Source: a virus
Virus record (IMG/VR): IMGVR_UViG_3300010392_000027
Coordinates: 1 to 21,353 of that record
Strand: one strand, 5' to 3'
Length of the DNA: 21,353 nt
How positions within the stretch are numbered: the stretch's first letter is position 1; every line of letters begins with the position of its first letter. The position numbers and the translations under genes were made by a program. The notes below the pieces were generated by a model. That model did not search any database. It saw nothing but the letters and a program-made list of their open reading frames with translations, and was not told the origin of the DNA. Of this stretch, positions 15,221 to 21,353 are shown in pieces.

Positions 15221-15249
15221 ATTTTAACATATGACCCTAGAAAAAACAA
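15221..15249 (-). promoter_or_regulatory. Sigma70-like promoter giving a leaderless start
   Basis: Minus strand TTGTTT (15249-15244), a 17-base spacer, and TAAAAT (15226-15221) with an upstream TGT. Six bases separate the -10 from the ATG at 15214. It is the third case in the window where the predicted transcription start falls on the start codon. Confidence 0.55.
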
Positions 15250-15255
15250 CAAAAT

Positions 15256-15269
15256 AATAATCTTTAACA
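15256..15269 (+). promoter_or_regulatory. Candidate late promoter element, copy 3
   Basis: AATAATCTTTAACA, 57 bases upstream of the ATG at 15327. It differs from copy 2 at two positions and shares the AATCTTTAA core. The longer leader may carry additional control. Confidence 0.5.
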
Positions 15270-15326
15270 TATCAACCAATAGTACGCTTATGCGTTACGG
15301 ATTAAACCGTTCTAAAGGAGAAAAAA

Positions 15327-15767
15327 ATGATTAGTAAAAGTGAAGAAGTCATCCTGACTGTAATGCTAACAAACGAAAGAATTGCCAGCGAAATTGTAGC
15401 TAGAGTAATTGACGCTACACCAGCCGATGATGCTGCTGCTCAAGCTATTTTAGATGTAATTAAGCCATCTAAAAAAGAATCAAAAGAAATTGAAGAGTAT
15501 CTAACTGTAGGTCTAACTAACCGAAAATACGGCAAAGAAATTGCTGAGCAATTAGACCTTGTAGTTGAATGTCTTGAATACCAAGCTGCTAATAGTGCTG
15601 CTAATAACGCTGCTCTAAACGCTGCTCAAGCTAAAATTAAGGCTCTAAGCAAAGAAGCTAAGGAATACTTGGTTGTAGCTATGGCTAATAGAGCTGTTGC
15701 TTCAAGTGTTGCTAGTAAAATTGATGCTTCTGGTCAAGCTGCTGCTGCCATTGCCGATGCTATTTAA
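15327..15767 (+). CDS. Ala-rich protein of three helical repeats (virion-associated candidate)
   Basis: 146 residues, acidic and Ala-rich, all predicted helix. Three related units can be aligned by eye: LTVMLTNERIASEIVARVID (10-29), LTVGLTNRKYGKEIAEQLDL (59-78) and LVVAMANRAVASSVASKIDA (115-134), each preceded by a Lys/Ser/Glu segment (SKSEE, KESKEIEE, LSKEAKE) and followed by an Ala-rich stretch. AAAGGAG precedes the ATG, and a late-type promoter element lies upstream. Repetition, composition and a strong ribosome site suggest an abundant structural protein of head or tail. No enzymatic motif was found. The N-terminal ISKSE also matches the motif in scaffold and protease, but here it belongs to the repeat. 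Confidence 0.75.
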   Translation: MISKSEEVILTVMLTNERIASEIVARVIDATPADDAAAQAILDVIKPSKKESKEIEEYLTVGLTNRKYGKEIAEQLDLVVECLEYQAANSAANNAALNAAQAKIKALSKEAKEYLVVAMANRAVASSVASKIDASGQAAAAIADAI

Positions 15768-15787
15768 TAACTAATTAGGAGAAGATA

Positions 15788-16051
15788 ATGAAAAAATCTG
15801 ACAAAATGCGTAAATTAGCCGTTGCTCTTGCTTCCAAAGAACCGAAGAAAGACGACAAAGCTGCTAAAGATGCTGAAAAAGCTGCTAAGGCTGCTGAAGC
15901 TAAAGCCGCAAAAGAAAAGAAAGAAGCTGATGAAGCTGCTAAAAAGGCTGAAAAAGAAAAGAAAGAAGCTGAAAAGGCTGAAAAAGCTGCTGAAAAGGCT
16001 AGAAAAAAGGCTGAAAAAGAAGCTGCTAAGAAAGCAAAAGAAGACAAGTAA
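15788..16051 (+). CDS. Lys/Ala/Glu-rich single-helix protein (87 aa)
   Basis: Almost pure Lys, Ala and Glu after the first 20 residues (KKDDKAAKDAEKAAKAAEAK and onward), predicted to be one long, stable, solvent-exposed alpha helix like the TolA central domain. AGGAG stands six bases before the ATG. The gene follows the three-repeat protein by 20 bases and precedes a terminator, so both are one late message. Such low-complexity helices can be stalks, spacers or DNA-compacting internal proteins. A reverse-strand ORF across the same bases is a composition artefact. Confidence 0.7.
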   Translation: MKKSDKMRKLAVALASKEPKKDDKAAKDAEKAAKAAEAKAAKEKKEADEAAKKAEKEKKEAEKAEKAAEKARKKAEKEAAKKAKEDK

Positions 16052-16075
16052 GCGAAAACATTACATTTTTAATAC

Positions 16076-16103
16076 AAAAGCCCCTTTTATAGGGGCTTTT
16101 TTT
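16076..16103 (+). terminator. Rho-independent terminator, overlaps kinase 3' end
   Basis: AAAAGCCCC (16076-16084), a seven-base loop, and GGGGCTTTT (16092-16100), with seven T from 16097. It ends the plus-strand two-gene operon. The convergent kinase-like gene stops inside the hairpin (16087-16089), and the structure can also work weakly in its direction. Confidence 0.9.
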
Positions 16104-16713
16104 GTTTTTCTCGTGTATACAATTGATATCGTTGTTTTATTATTTCCAATATCTGATTATGTATATCGGTAATATTCTCATCACCATCTAAATCTATATT
16201 ATTGAAAGTGATATTACTGGTTAATGTGTTGTTGTTGAAATCTCTCAGACCCTTAGCAGTTACCATTAAGTGTTGTTTATTTTCCAATTCCACCTTACTT
16301 TCACCACTCATTTCTGCCTTTTTTCGCAATCTTCTGTCACATAATTCCAGATTGGTAGGAGTTAAGAGAATATTGACAAAGTTGAATTGACTGTTGAGTG
16401 ATTCATATATTTGCAGATTATCCTTGTGTTTGGTCCATAAATCTTTACTATGCATGTGATTTGCGATATCCTCAACAATATCTGTTGCAATCGAGCCATC
16501 ACAGATTATTACACCCATCGGCTCTTCTTTGAAGTAGTCAATAATACTTACAAGTTGGTTTTTGGTGTACTCAGTACCCTCAACCTCTTTAAATGATAGG
16601 ATTTTGTGTGGTATATTGAGTGATTTTAAAAGGTTACGAAAAACAACTACTTGCGTAGTCTTTCCCACTCCAATAATTCCATCAATACAAATAACGTCTA
16701 GTTTATTCCTCAT
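16087..16713 (-). CDS. P-loop nucleoside/nucleotide kinase-like protein
   Basis: 208 residues from ATG at 16713. The in-frame ATG at 16728 lies upstream of the promoter -10 and is unlikely. The Walker A GIIGVGKTT (12-20), preceded by VICID, is typical of thymidylate kinase and deoxynucleoside kinases. CDGSIATDIVED (71-82) fits the substrate-contact region, and CDRRLRKKAEM (125-135) fits the Arg-rich lid. Likely function is phosphorylating a (d)NMP or deoxynucleoside to supply phage DNA synthesis; which substrate cannot be told. It is a lone minus-strand gene facing the terminator shared with the Lys-rich gene. No ribosome site is visible, consistent with a leaderless start. Confidence 0.78.
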   Translation of the reverse strand: MRNKLDVICIDGIIGVGKTTQVVVFRNLLKSLNIPHKILSFKEVEGTEYTKNQLVSIIDYFKEEPMGVIICDGSIATDIVEDIANHMHSKDLWTKHKDNLQIYESLNSQFNFVNILLTPTNLELCDRRLRKKAEMSGESKVELENKQHLMVTAKGLRDFNNNTLTSNITFNNIDLDGDENITDIHNQILEIIKQRYQLYTREKQKKPL

Positions 16714-16718
16714 ATCAC

Positions 16719-16729
16719 ATAATACCATA
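16719..16729 (-). promoter_or_regulatory. Extended -10 element giving a leaderless start
   Basis: The minus strand reads TATGGTATTAT, identical to the elements at 6623-6633 and 10338-10348. Five bases separate TATTAT (16724-16719) from the ATG at 16713, exactly as in the HNH-like operon. No good -35 box was found. Confidence 0.55.
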
Positions 16730-16734
16730 AAAAC

Positions 16735-16748
16735 GACAATCTTTAATA
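16735..16748 (+). promoter_or_regulatory. Candidate late promoter element, copy 4
   Basis: GACAATCTTTAATA, 27 bases upstream of the ATG at 16776 and back to back with the kinase extended -10. It differs from copy 2 at one position. Confidence 0.6.
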
Positions 16749-16775
16749 TAGAATACAGTCAATTCAGGAGATACA

Positions 16776-17204
16776 ATGAGATTAGGTGCAAAAATATTAA
16801 GAAACATAATAGATGTTAATCATTGGCAACATGCTGACCAAGCCCACGTTTCTGAGGGTCAGTCTAATTATATTTATATTCAACTAGTTGACCTAGATTG
16901 GAGTACTAAATCTAGCCCTGAAAAATCAGGTCATTATAATGAGTATCCAATTAGATATTTGTCACAAGCTACTGCAATTACAGTAAAAGCTAAATTTTTG
17001 TCTATTGATGACGACCAAGAGTTTGAAATTACTGGAACTCAGCCTTTTGCTGACGATAAAAGTATCTACAAATTCACCCTATCATCTTCACAAATCCCTA
17101 ATGCTGGAAATCTGGTTATTTCAGTTGATGAAGACGGTACTGAGAAAACCTTTGTTATTAAACAAGCAATCGAAGTTGACTTGATAAATGCTGGGAGCTG
17201 TTAA
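16776..17204 (+). CDS. Probable head/neck structural protein (142 aa)
   Basis: First gene of a late plus-strand operon, with AGGAG before the ATG. The N-terminus MRLGAKILRNIIDVNHWQHA is followed by a mostly beta pattern (SNYIYIQLVDLDW, ITVKAKFLSI, NLVISVDEDGTEKTFVIKQA), with no signal or membrane segment. The stop shares a base with the next start (TAATG), coupling it to the connector-like protein. The length, beta character and placement suggest a head-completion, stopper or neck component, but no family is identified with certainty. Confidence 0.65.
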   Translation: MRLGAKILRNIIDVNHWQHADQAHVSEGQSNYIYIQLVDLDWSTKSSPEKSGHYNEYPIRYLSQATAITVKAKFLSIDDDQEFEITGTQPFADDKSIYKFTLSSSQIPNAGNLVISVDEDGTEKTFVIKQAIEVDLINAGSC

Positions 17205-18022
17205 TGGCTAATTACGATGACGCAAAAAGAAGAAGTCAAAAAGCATATCCAGTAGAAGCTAAAGAAACTTCTGGATTGATGACTCGTATTGAATCACTTC
17301 TTACACCAGAAATTTTAAAATCAAGATATCTTAAAGGTATTGATGTTAGTGACTATACCGTTGATGAGCTAAAAGACGAAATTATGTTAGCTGTTAATGA
17401 GGTGGAGCTATTATCTGGACTTACTGTAAACCCAGTACAGTTTAGTGAACGTGTGCCTTACGATGCAAATCTTTATAAGAACTTCCTACATTGGAAAATG
17501 AATCACAAACCTGTTCAAAGTATTGAGCTGTTTGCGGTTGAAAGTTCAAATGGTGAAAACATCTATAAGTTACCGCCTGATTGGATTGAAATGGGATTTG
17601 CCCATAAAGGTCAAATTAACCTACTTCCAATTTTGACTGTATTTGGTACTTCTGGAACTATTGCTACATCATCTCCTGATGGTGCTTTAATTTTCTTACA
17701 ATCTCTTAGTAATTATAAATGGTTACCTGCATTTTGGACTATAGAATATACTGCTGGTATTTGTAAGGAAGAAGGTAAAATGCCTGTTGTTATGAACCAA
17801 GTGATTGGAATGACTGCTGCTATCGAAATCTTAAGTGCTAAGCAAAACCAAACTGTACATACATCTCAATCTCTAAGTCAAGATAGTATTAGTCAATCTA
17901 GTTCTGGAGCTGGTACTCAAACATATCAACCTAGAATTGAGGCTTTAGAAGCAAAAAGAGATAAGCTATTGGCTAGAATTAGAGCTATTTATCATAGCAA
18001 ATATTTCCTAACCAATATTTAA
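17204..18022 (+). CDS. Putative head-tail connector / adaptor protein (272 aa)
   Basis: Helix-rich at both ends with a beta-containing middle. FWTIEYTAGICKEEGKMPVV (about 184-203) followed by MNQVIGMTAAIEILSAKQN resembles the conserved segment of gp6/gp15-type connectors, where a Tyr-Thr-Ala-Gly stretch precedes a helical bundle. The N-terminal DELKDEIMLAVNEVELLSGL also fits helical packing near the portal. Residues about 222-245 (SQSLSQDSISQSSSGAG) form a Ser/Gln linker before a terminal coiled coil. The start is coupled to the previous gene. The assignment is by pattern and position, not by search. Confidence 0.6.
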   Translation: MANYDDAKRRSQKAYPVEAKETSGLMTRIESLLTPEILKSRYLKGIDVSDYTVDELKDEIMLAVNEVELLSGLTVNPVQFSERVPYDANLYKNFLHWKMNHKPVQSIELFAVESSNGENIYKLPPDWIEMGFAHKGQINLLPILTVFGTSGTIATSSPDGALIFLQSLSNYKWLPAFWTIEYTAGICKEEGKMPVVMNQVIGMTAAIEILSAKQNQTVHTSQSLSQDSISQSSSGAGTQTYQPRIEALEAKRDKLLARIRAIYHSKYFLTNI

Positions 18023-18024
18023 TT

Positions 18025-18089
18025 CCTTTTATTTTAGCAGCTTTTCTGCTAAAATGATACAGTTAGCAGCTTTTCTGCTAAAAAAAGGA
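18025..18089 (+). repeat. Tandem identical hairpins that may mask a ribosome site
   Basis: An identical 21-base unit occurs at 18034-18054 and 18063-18083. Each folds as TTAGCAG-CTTTT-CTGCTAA; the first extends to a 10-base stem (18031-18055). CCTTTT at 18025-18030 is complementary to AAAAGG at 18083-18088, which includes the ribosome site of the next gene (ATG at 18095), so an outer stem could close around both hairpins. There is no T run, so termination is not indicated on the plus strand. Confidence 0.65.
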
Positions 18090-18094
18090 TTACC

Positions 18095-19312
18095 ATGTAT
18101 AAAAACATACTCAAGAGTATAAAAACAGATATAAAGAAAAAAGAAGGTCTTGTAATAGATTTATGGAAAAATGTGGACAAAAAACACGCAATCCACGATA
18201 AACTCCCTCACTTTATATTTTCTGCTCAAAATCCCATGCATGAATCTAAGTTACAAATGACTCACGAAGAGGCAATAGAATTTCTTACGTCCAAAGGCTA
18301 CAACGTAGAAAGTATGGATGGTATGTACGGTAGTGCAGAAAAGAGTATTCTTGTGCATAATCCACCAAAAGGTTCTTGGAGACATCTAAATAACTTTGCT
18401 TCATCTTTGGGGCAAGATTCGTCTATCATCTCTGATGGATACAAACATGAAATGCATTATCTAAATGGTCCTAGAAAGGGTCGTCACCATAAAGGTGAGA
18501 GTACTGTGTTTCATAAAGATACTCCAGCAGACTTCTTCTCAACATTAGAGGATGGAAGTCATTTTACTCATGGTTTTGATTTTGAAAAAACACATAAGGA
18601 TTCTGAGTTTATCAAAGATAGCGAAGAAAATCTAAATAAATCTGAGCGTTTTGTGCGTAATGGTAAATTCAACCTAAGAAAGGCTGAAGATGGACCTAGA
18701 CATAAACTAGCTACTGCTGGACCAGACACTAAATTAATTCATTTTTCACCAAAACAAGGACTTAAAGAAATCACAAACGAGCATCACGGTGTTCGCAAGA
18801 TTGGTTCTGAGGCTAAACAAGGTGCTCCAGAACATAAGATGTCATTTCACTATGCTGAAGGCGTAGAGCCAGAATCAATTGTAACTACTGGTGCTAAATC
18901 TAAATACGTTTCCTCTCTTGGAGATAAAAAATTGTACGATATTGCAAAAGACAAACATGGTCTTTGGGATAAGGCTATGGGTAAGCTACAAGAAGACTCT
19001 CACAATAAAGAATACAATAAAGGCGTAGTTATGCCTCATGAAAAAATGCCAGCTTTCCATCAAGCAATAAAAGACGCAGGTTTTCATGGAATCTATAATT
19101 CTGGTCTCGAAGGTACGATGGGTCACGCTGTTGGTATGTTTGAAGCTATGACTCCTGACTCTGAACATCCAATGCACCAAAATGACTATAAAAAGACTTC
19201 TGCTAAGAATCACCATGCCGATGACGAAGCTAAAAAAGAAGCTAAAAATTGGGCTAATGATAATGGTCACCACAACCACGAATTTTTACACAACCTGAAG
19301 GAAAGTAAATAA
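18095..19312 (+). CDS. Two-domain candidate effector: DUF3293-like plus polyvalent-protein ART-like region
   Basis: 405 residues in a late virion operon. Residues about 36-170 resemble DUF3293: HFIFSAQNPMHESKL, a GxYG-type GMYGSAEKSILVHNP, then LNNFASSLGQDSSII and GSHFTHGFDF. Residues about 203-352 resemble a region common in large phage polyvalent proteins that I associate with an ADP-ribosyltransferase-like fold: LIHFSPKQGLKEI, SFHYAEGVEPES, LYDIAKDKHGLW, and AIKDAGFHGIYNSG followed by GHAVGMFEAM. Between them lie LNKSE (180-184) and LRKAE (194-198), the motif repeated in scaffold and protease, so the halves might be separated by the prohead protease and packaged. The C-terminus is His-rich. 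Translation may be limited by the upstream hairpins. Both family calls are from memory of patterns and remain tentative. Confidence 0.6.
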   Translation: MYKNILKSIKTDIKKKEGLVIDLWKNVDKKHAIHDKLPHFIFSAQNPMHESKLQMTHEEAIEFLTSKGYNVESMDGMYGSAEKSILVHNPPKGSWRHLNNFASSLGQDSSIISDGYKHEMHYLNGPRKGRHHKGESTVFHKDTPADFFSTLEDGSHFTHGFDFEKTHKDSEFIKDSEENLNKSERFVRNGKFNLRKAEDGPRHKLATAGPDTKLIHFSPKQGLKEITNEHHGVRKIGSEAKQGAPEHKMSFHYAEGVEPESIVTTGAKSKYVSSLGDKKLYDIAKDKHGLWDKAMGKLQEDSHNKEYNKGVVMPHEKMPAFHQAIKDAGFHGIYNSGLEGTMGHAVGMFEAMTPDSEHPMHQNDYKKTSAKNHHADDEAKKEAKNWANDNGHHNHEFLHNLKESK

Positions 19313-21353
19313 TGTCAAGACATCTTGGTAAAATTATCGACCTTTTAAAAGGTGCTAAACAATTAGATATGCTTGATTCAAGTAAGGATATTGAATACCC
19401 TGAACCAGAGAAGCCTGTAGTTATCGACAAAAACGCTCAAGATTGGGATAAAGTAGAAGACGACTATGATTTGCGTAGATTTCTTAAAGAACACAAAAAC
19501 TTAACTGAAAATCAATATATCGAAATTATTGCTGGTAAAATTGATGATGATTGGCATAGATATTCAAAAGATATGGCTGAAAATTGGGCTAAAGAACACA
19601 ACAATCCAGCTACTAACGATAAAGCCTATAAAGCTTTAACCGATGCTTTTTATGCTAATGACGCAAAGGCTGGTTCTGACGATTATGACAGTAGAAAAGC
19701 TCAAGAACTAGGCGACAGTATTGATAATTTCTACCAAAGATTTAACTTATCTTCAAAAACATTTATGGAAGCGGTTGATGCTGGTAATGTTAATATCACT
19801 AAAAACCCTCGCTTTGCGAAAAATCACTTATATAGAATGATTGAAAAAGCTCCAGAAAATATGGAAGCTTATATGGACCATAAGCATTTTGACGAAAGAG
19901 CGTCAGAAATGGTCTTTAGTTCTGAAGAAAAAATCAAAAATACTCCAGCACATGCTCTTAATAGATTAATCCATAATAAATCTGATGGATATGGTAGTGA
20001 TGGTAGTTATAGACCCCAAGATGGTGAGCCTAGAACTAAATTATCTCCTAGAGTAATGCGTTCAATACTAGAACACGCACCAGAAAAAATTCAATCTGGG
20101 ACATTAAATATCCTACTAGACCATATTGACCCGACATTCAAAAAACAATATACCGATAAGGTTCTTGGAATTGCTGAGGGTGAACACGAACACTCTCACC
20201 CTGAAGATTATGATAATGAAGAAGATTTTCAAGCAGATAATTGGAATAACTGGTCTGAACATGGATTTCAACCTGAATATAATAGAATTGCCAATATGCT
20301 GGCTGGTAGTAGACATTTAGATGACGACCAAGCTGAACACATCAAAAGACATGGTGAGTTTGAAGAAAAATACGAATTATATCACAACAAACATGTTGAC
20401 CCTAGACATGGTACTGAAATGTTTCAAAAATGGCATGACGATGACCACGAACACGGATATGATTCTGATGCGTTAGTTGAAAAATACAAAGAAGAAAAAG
20501 ACGATACCTTAACAGTTGATGATTTACACGAAGATATAAAAGAAGAAATCAGACAAGAAGGTTATGAGGACGGAACTATTGATGAATGGGCTGGCGAGTC
20601 TTCTCAGTATGGTGATTGGCTATATCATTTAGATGATGATAGAGTACATGAAATCATGGGTGATAAGTACGATGATATTGATAAAATATATGAGGAAATG
20701 CACAATCAAGGTCATGATTGGACAGAAGAAAATAAAGACTCTAAACAAAACGTAGGAAATCCAGTATTTGATGCTTTAAATAAATTACATGAAGAGTTTG
20801 AGGGTCAAATGATTGAACCTGACGAACTGAAGCAACATACAAATTTATCTGCTGAAGAATTAGGACTTGAGGTAGATGACGATGGTGATATTGATGGCGA
20901 TACTGTAAAGGATGAGCTAGATAAATTTGGTGGTCCTCTTATGATTGACTATAATGATAGTGAAGACCATACTATTGACGAACATCCCGAATATGAAGAT
21001 AGATTTGAAGAAGCAGCCAAGTCTTGGAGAATAGACCATTGGAATGAAAATAGATATGAAATTGGTGATGATAACTATCTTTACGAAGAACACCGTGAAT
21101 CTGACGAATATCAAGAAGCTATGGAAGAAGCCACAAAAGAATATATTGAACAAAATGCAGCAGACCATATTGCTGAACTATACGACTCTTCACATCAAGA
21201 TACTAGATTTATTCCAGACCATTTACACGCTCACATTCCAAACTTTGCGGAGCTTCATGAAGCCAACAAAAGAGTGGCTACTGATGGTGGACACGGACCT
21301 TTCTTTGATAAATCTATTAAAAATAGAGAATATAACCACGCATATGGTGAAAA
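19312..21353 (+). CDS. Giant acidic, His-rich protein (partial, 680+ residues)
   Basis: ATG at 19312 shares a base with the previous stop (TAATG), and the frame stays open for 680 codons to the right edge, so the protein is larger than what is seen. It begins MSRHLGKIIDLLKGAKQLDM. Asp, Glu, His, Tyr and Asn dominate throughout, for example HEHSHPEDYDNEEDF and WHDDDHEHGYDSD; Cys is absent from my translation. The N-terminal 270 residues look helical, with weakly repeated units (LYRMIEKAPENMEAYMDH near 185, VMRSILEHAPEKI near 260). No enzyme motif, membrane span or protease-type KSE motif was seen. Coupling to the two-domain candidate effector suggests an internal or injected virion protein. 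Function is unknown. Confidence 0.8.
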   Translation, partial: MSRHLGKIIDLLKGAKQLDMLDSSKDIEYPEPEKPVVIDKNAQDWDKVEDDYDLRRFLKEHKNLTENQYIEIIAGKIDDDWHRYSKDMAENWAKEHNNPATNDKAYKALTDAFYANDAKAGSDDYDSRKAQELGDSIDNFYQRFNLSSKTFMEAVDAGNVNITKNPRFAKNHLYRMIEKAPENMEAYMDHKHFDERASEMVFSSEEKIKNTPAHALNRLIHNKSDGYGSDGSYRPQDGEPRTKLSPRVMRSILEHAPEKIQSGTLNILLDHIDPTFKKQYTDKVLGIAEGEHEHSHPEDYDNEEDFQADNWNNWSEHGFQPEYNRIANMLAGSRHLDDDQAEHIKRHGEFEEKYELYHNKHVDPRHGTEMFQKWHDDDHEHGYDSDALVEKYKEEKDDTLTVDDLHEDIKEEIRQEGYEDGTIDEWAGESSQYGDWLYHLDDDRVHEIMGDKYDDIDKIYEEMHNQGHDWTEENKDSKQNVGNPVFDALNKLHEEFEGQMIEPDELKQHTNLSAEELGLEVDDDGDIDGDTVKDELDKFGGPLMIDYNDSEDHTIDEHPEYEDRFEEAAKSWRIDHWNENRYEIGDDNYLYEEHRESDEYQEAMEEATKEYIEQNAADHIAELYDSSHQDTRFIPDHLHAHIPNFAELHEANKRVATDGGHGPFFDKSIKNREYNHAYGE

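Noticed and set aside
15775-16047. Reverse-strand ORF rich in Phe, Ser and Ala opposite the Lys-rich gene
   Set aside because: It is the mirror of a Lys/Ala/Glu repeat composition. It has no ribosome site, and the forward frame has one and fits the operon.
16713-16728. Earlier in-frame ATG starts of the kinase-like gene (16728) and HNH-like gene (10347)
   Set aside because: Both lie on or upstream of the extended -10 element, so they would not be on the predicted transcript, and neither has a ribosome site.
20116-21168. Hydrophobic reverse-strand ORFs (20116-20316, 20917-21168) that look like membrane proteins
   Set aside because: They are antisense to Asp/Glu/His codons of the giant plus-strand ORF, which automatically reads as Ile/Phe/Val-rich. 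No ribosome sites were found.
1-21353. CRISPR arrays, tRNA genes, insertion sequences, integrase or attachment sites
   Set aside because: No regularly spaced repeats, no cloverleaf-like segment and no transposase or recombinase motif were seen on reading either strand.

Overview
The window is the virion-assembly region of a large, AT-rich tailed bacteriophage (Caudoviricetes). It carries a terminase large subunit, portal, HK97-fold-type major capsid protein with its scaffold, XkdF-type prohead protease, a probable head-tail connector, and several accessory genes typical of large phage genomes: a GroEL-type chaperonin, AAA+ ATPase, metallophosphoesterase, Nudix hydrolase and nucleotide-kinase-like P-loop protein. 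Shine-Dalgarno sites of the GGAGG type and sigma70-like promoters point to a bacterial host. Nothing in the sequence identifies that host. No tRNA, rRNA, CRISPR array, integrase or insertion sequence was seen.

Layout. (1) 1-6592, minus strand: chaperonin, coiled-coil protein and TerL are translationally coupled (stop and start codons share bases as TAATG). After a hairpin and a new promoter come a duplicated-domain structural protein and the portal, which runs off the left edge. (2) 6593-7727, plus strand: a strong sigma70-type promoter drives four small genes, two of them membrane proteins. (3) 7713-10332, minus strand: five tightly packed genes (degenerate HNH-like protein, unknown protein, AAA+ ATPase, metallophosphoesterase, small Cys/His protein) from a promoter that appears to give a leaderless mRNA. 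(4) 10369-12938, minus strand: head gene, scaffold and major capsid protein, closed by a rho-independent terminator. (5) 13114-14769, plus strand: prohead protease and Nudix hydrolase. (6) 14766-15214, minus strand: two small genes from a second apparently leaderless promoter. (7) 15256-16103, plus strand: an Ala-rich three-repeat protein and a Lys/Ala/Glu helical protein, then a terminator. (8) 16087-16713, minus strand: the kinase-like gene, a third apparently leaderless gene. (9) 16735-21353, plus strand: two head/neck genes, a two-domain candidate effector, and a very acidic, His-rich giant ORF that is still open at the right edge.

Two promoter classes can be read directly. Four structural operons on both strands are preceded by a 14-base element close to AACAATCTTTAATA, a good candidate for a phage-specific late promoter. 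Non-structural genes use sigma70-like or extended -10 promoters, several built on an identical 11-mer (TATGGTATTAT, read on the minus strand). A second theme is a short peptide motif, hydrophobic-x-Lys-Ser/Ala-Glu. It recurs in the scaffold, in the protease's own tail and in the linker of the two-domain candidate effector, and may mark prohead-protease processing sites.

No gap longer than about 220 bases lacks a gene once the two edge-truncated genes (1-1396 and 19312-21353) are included.
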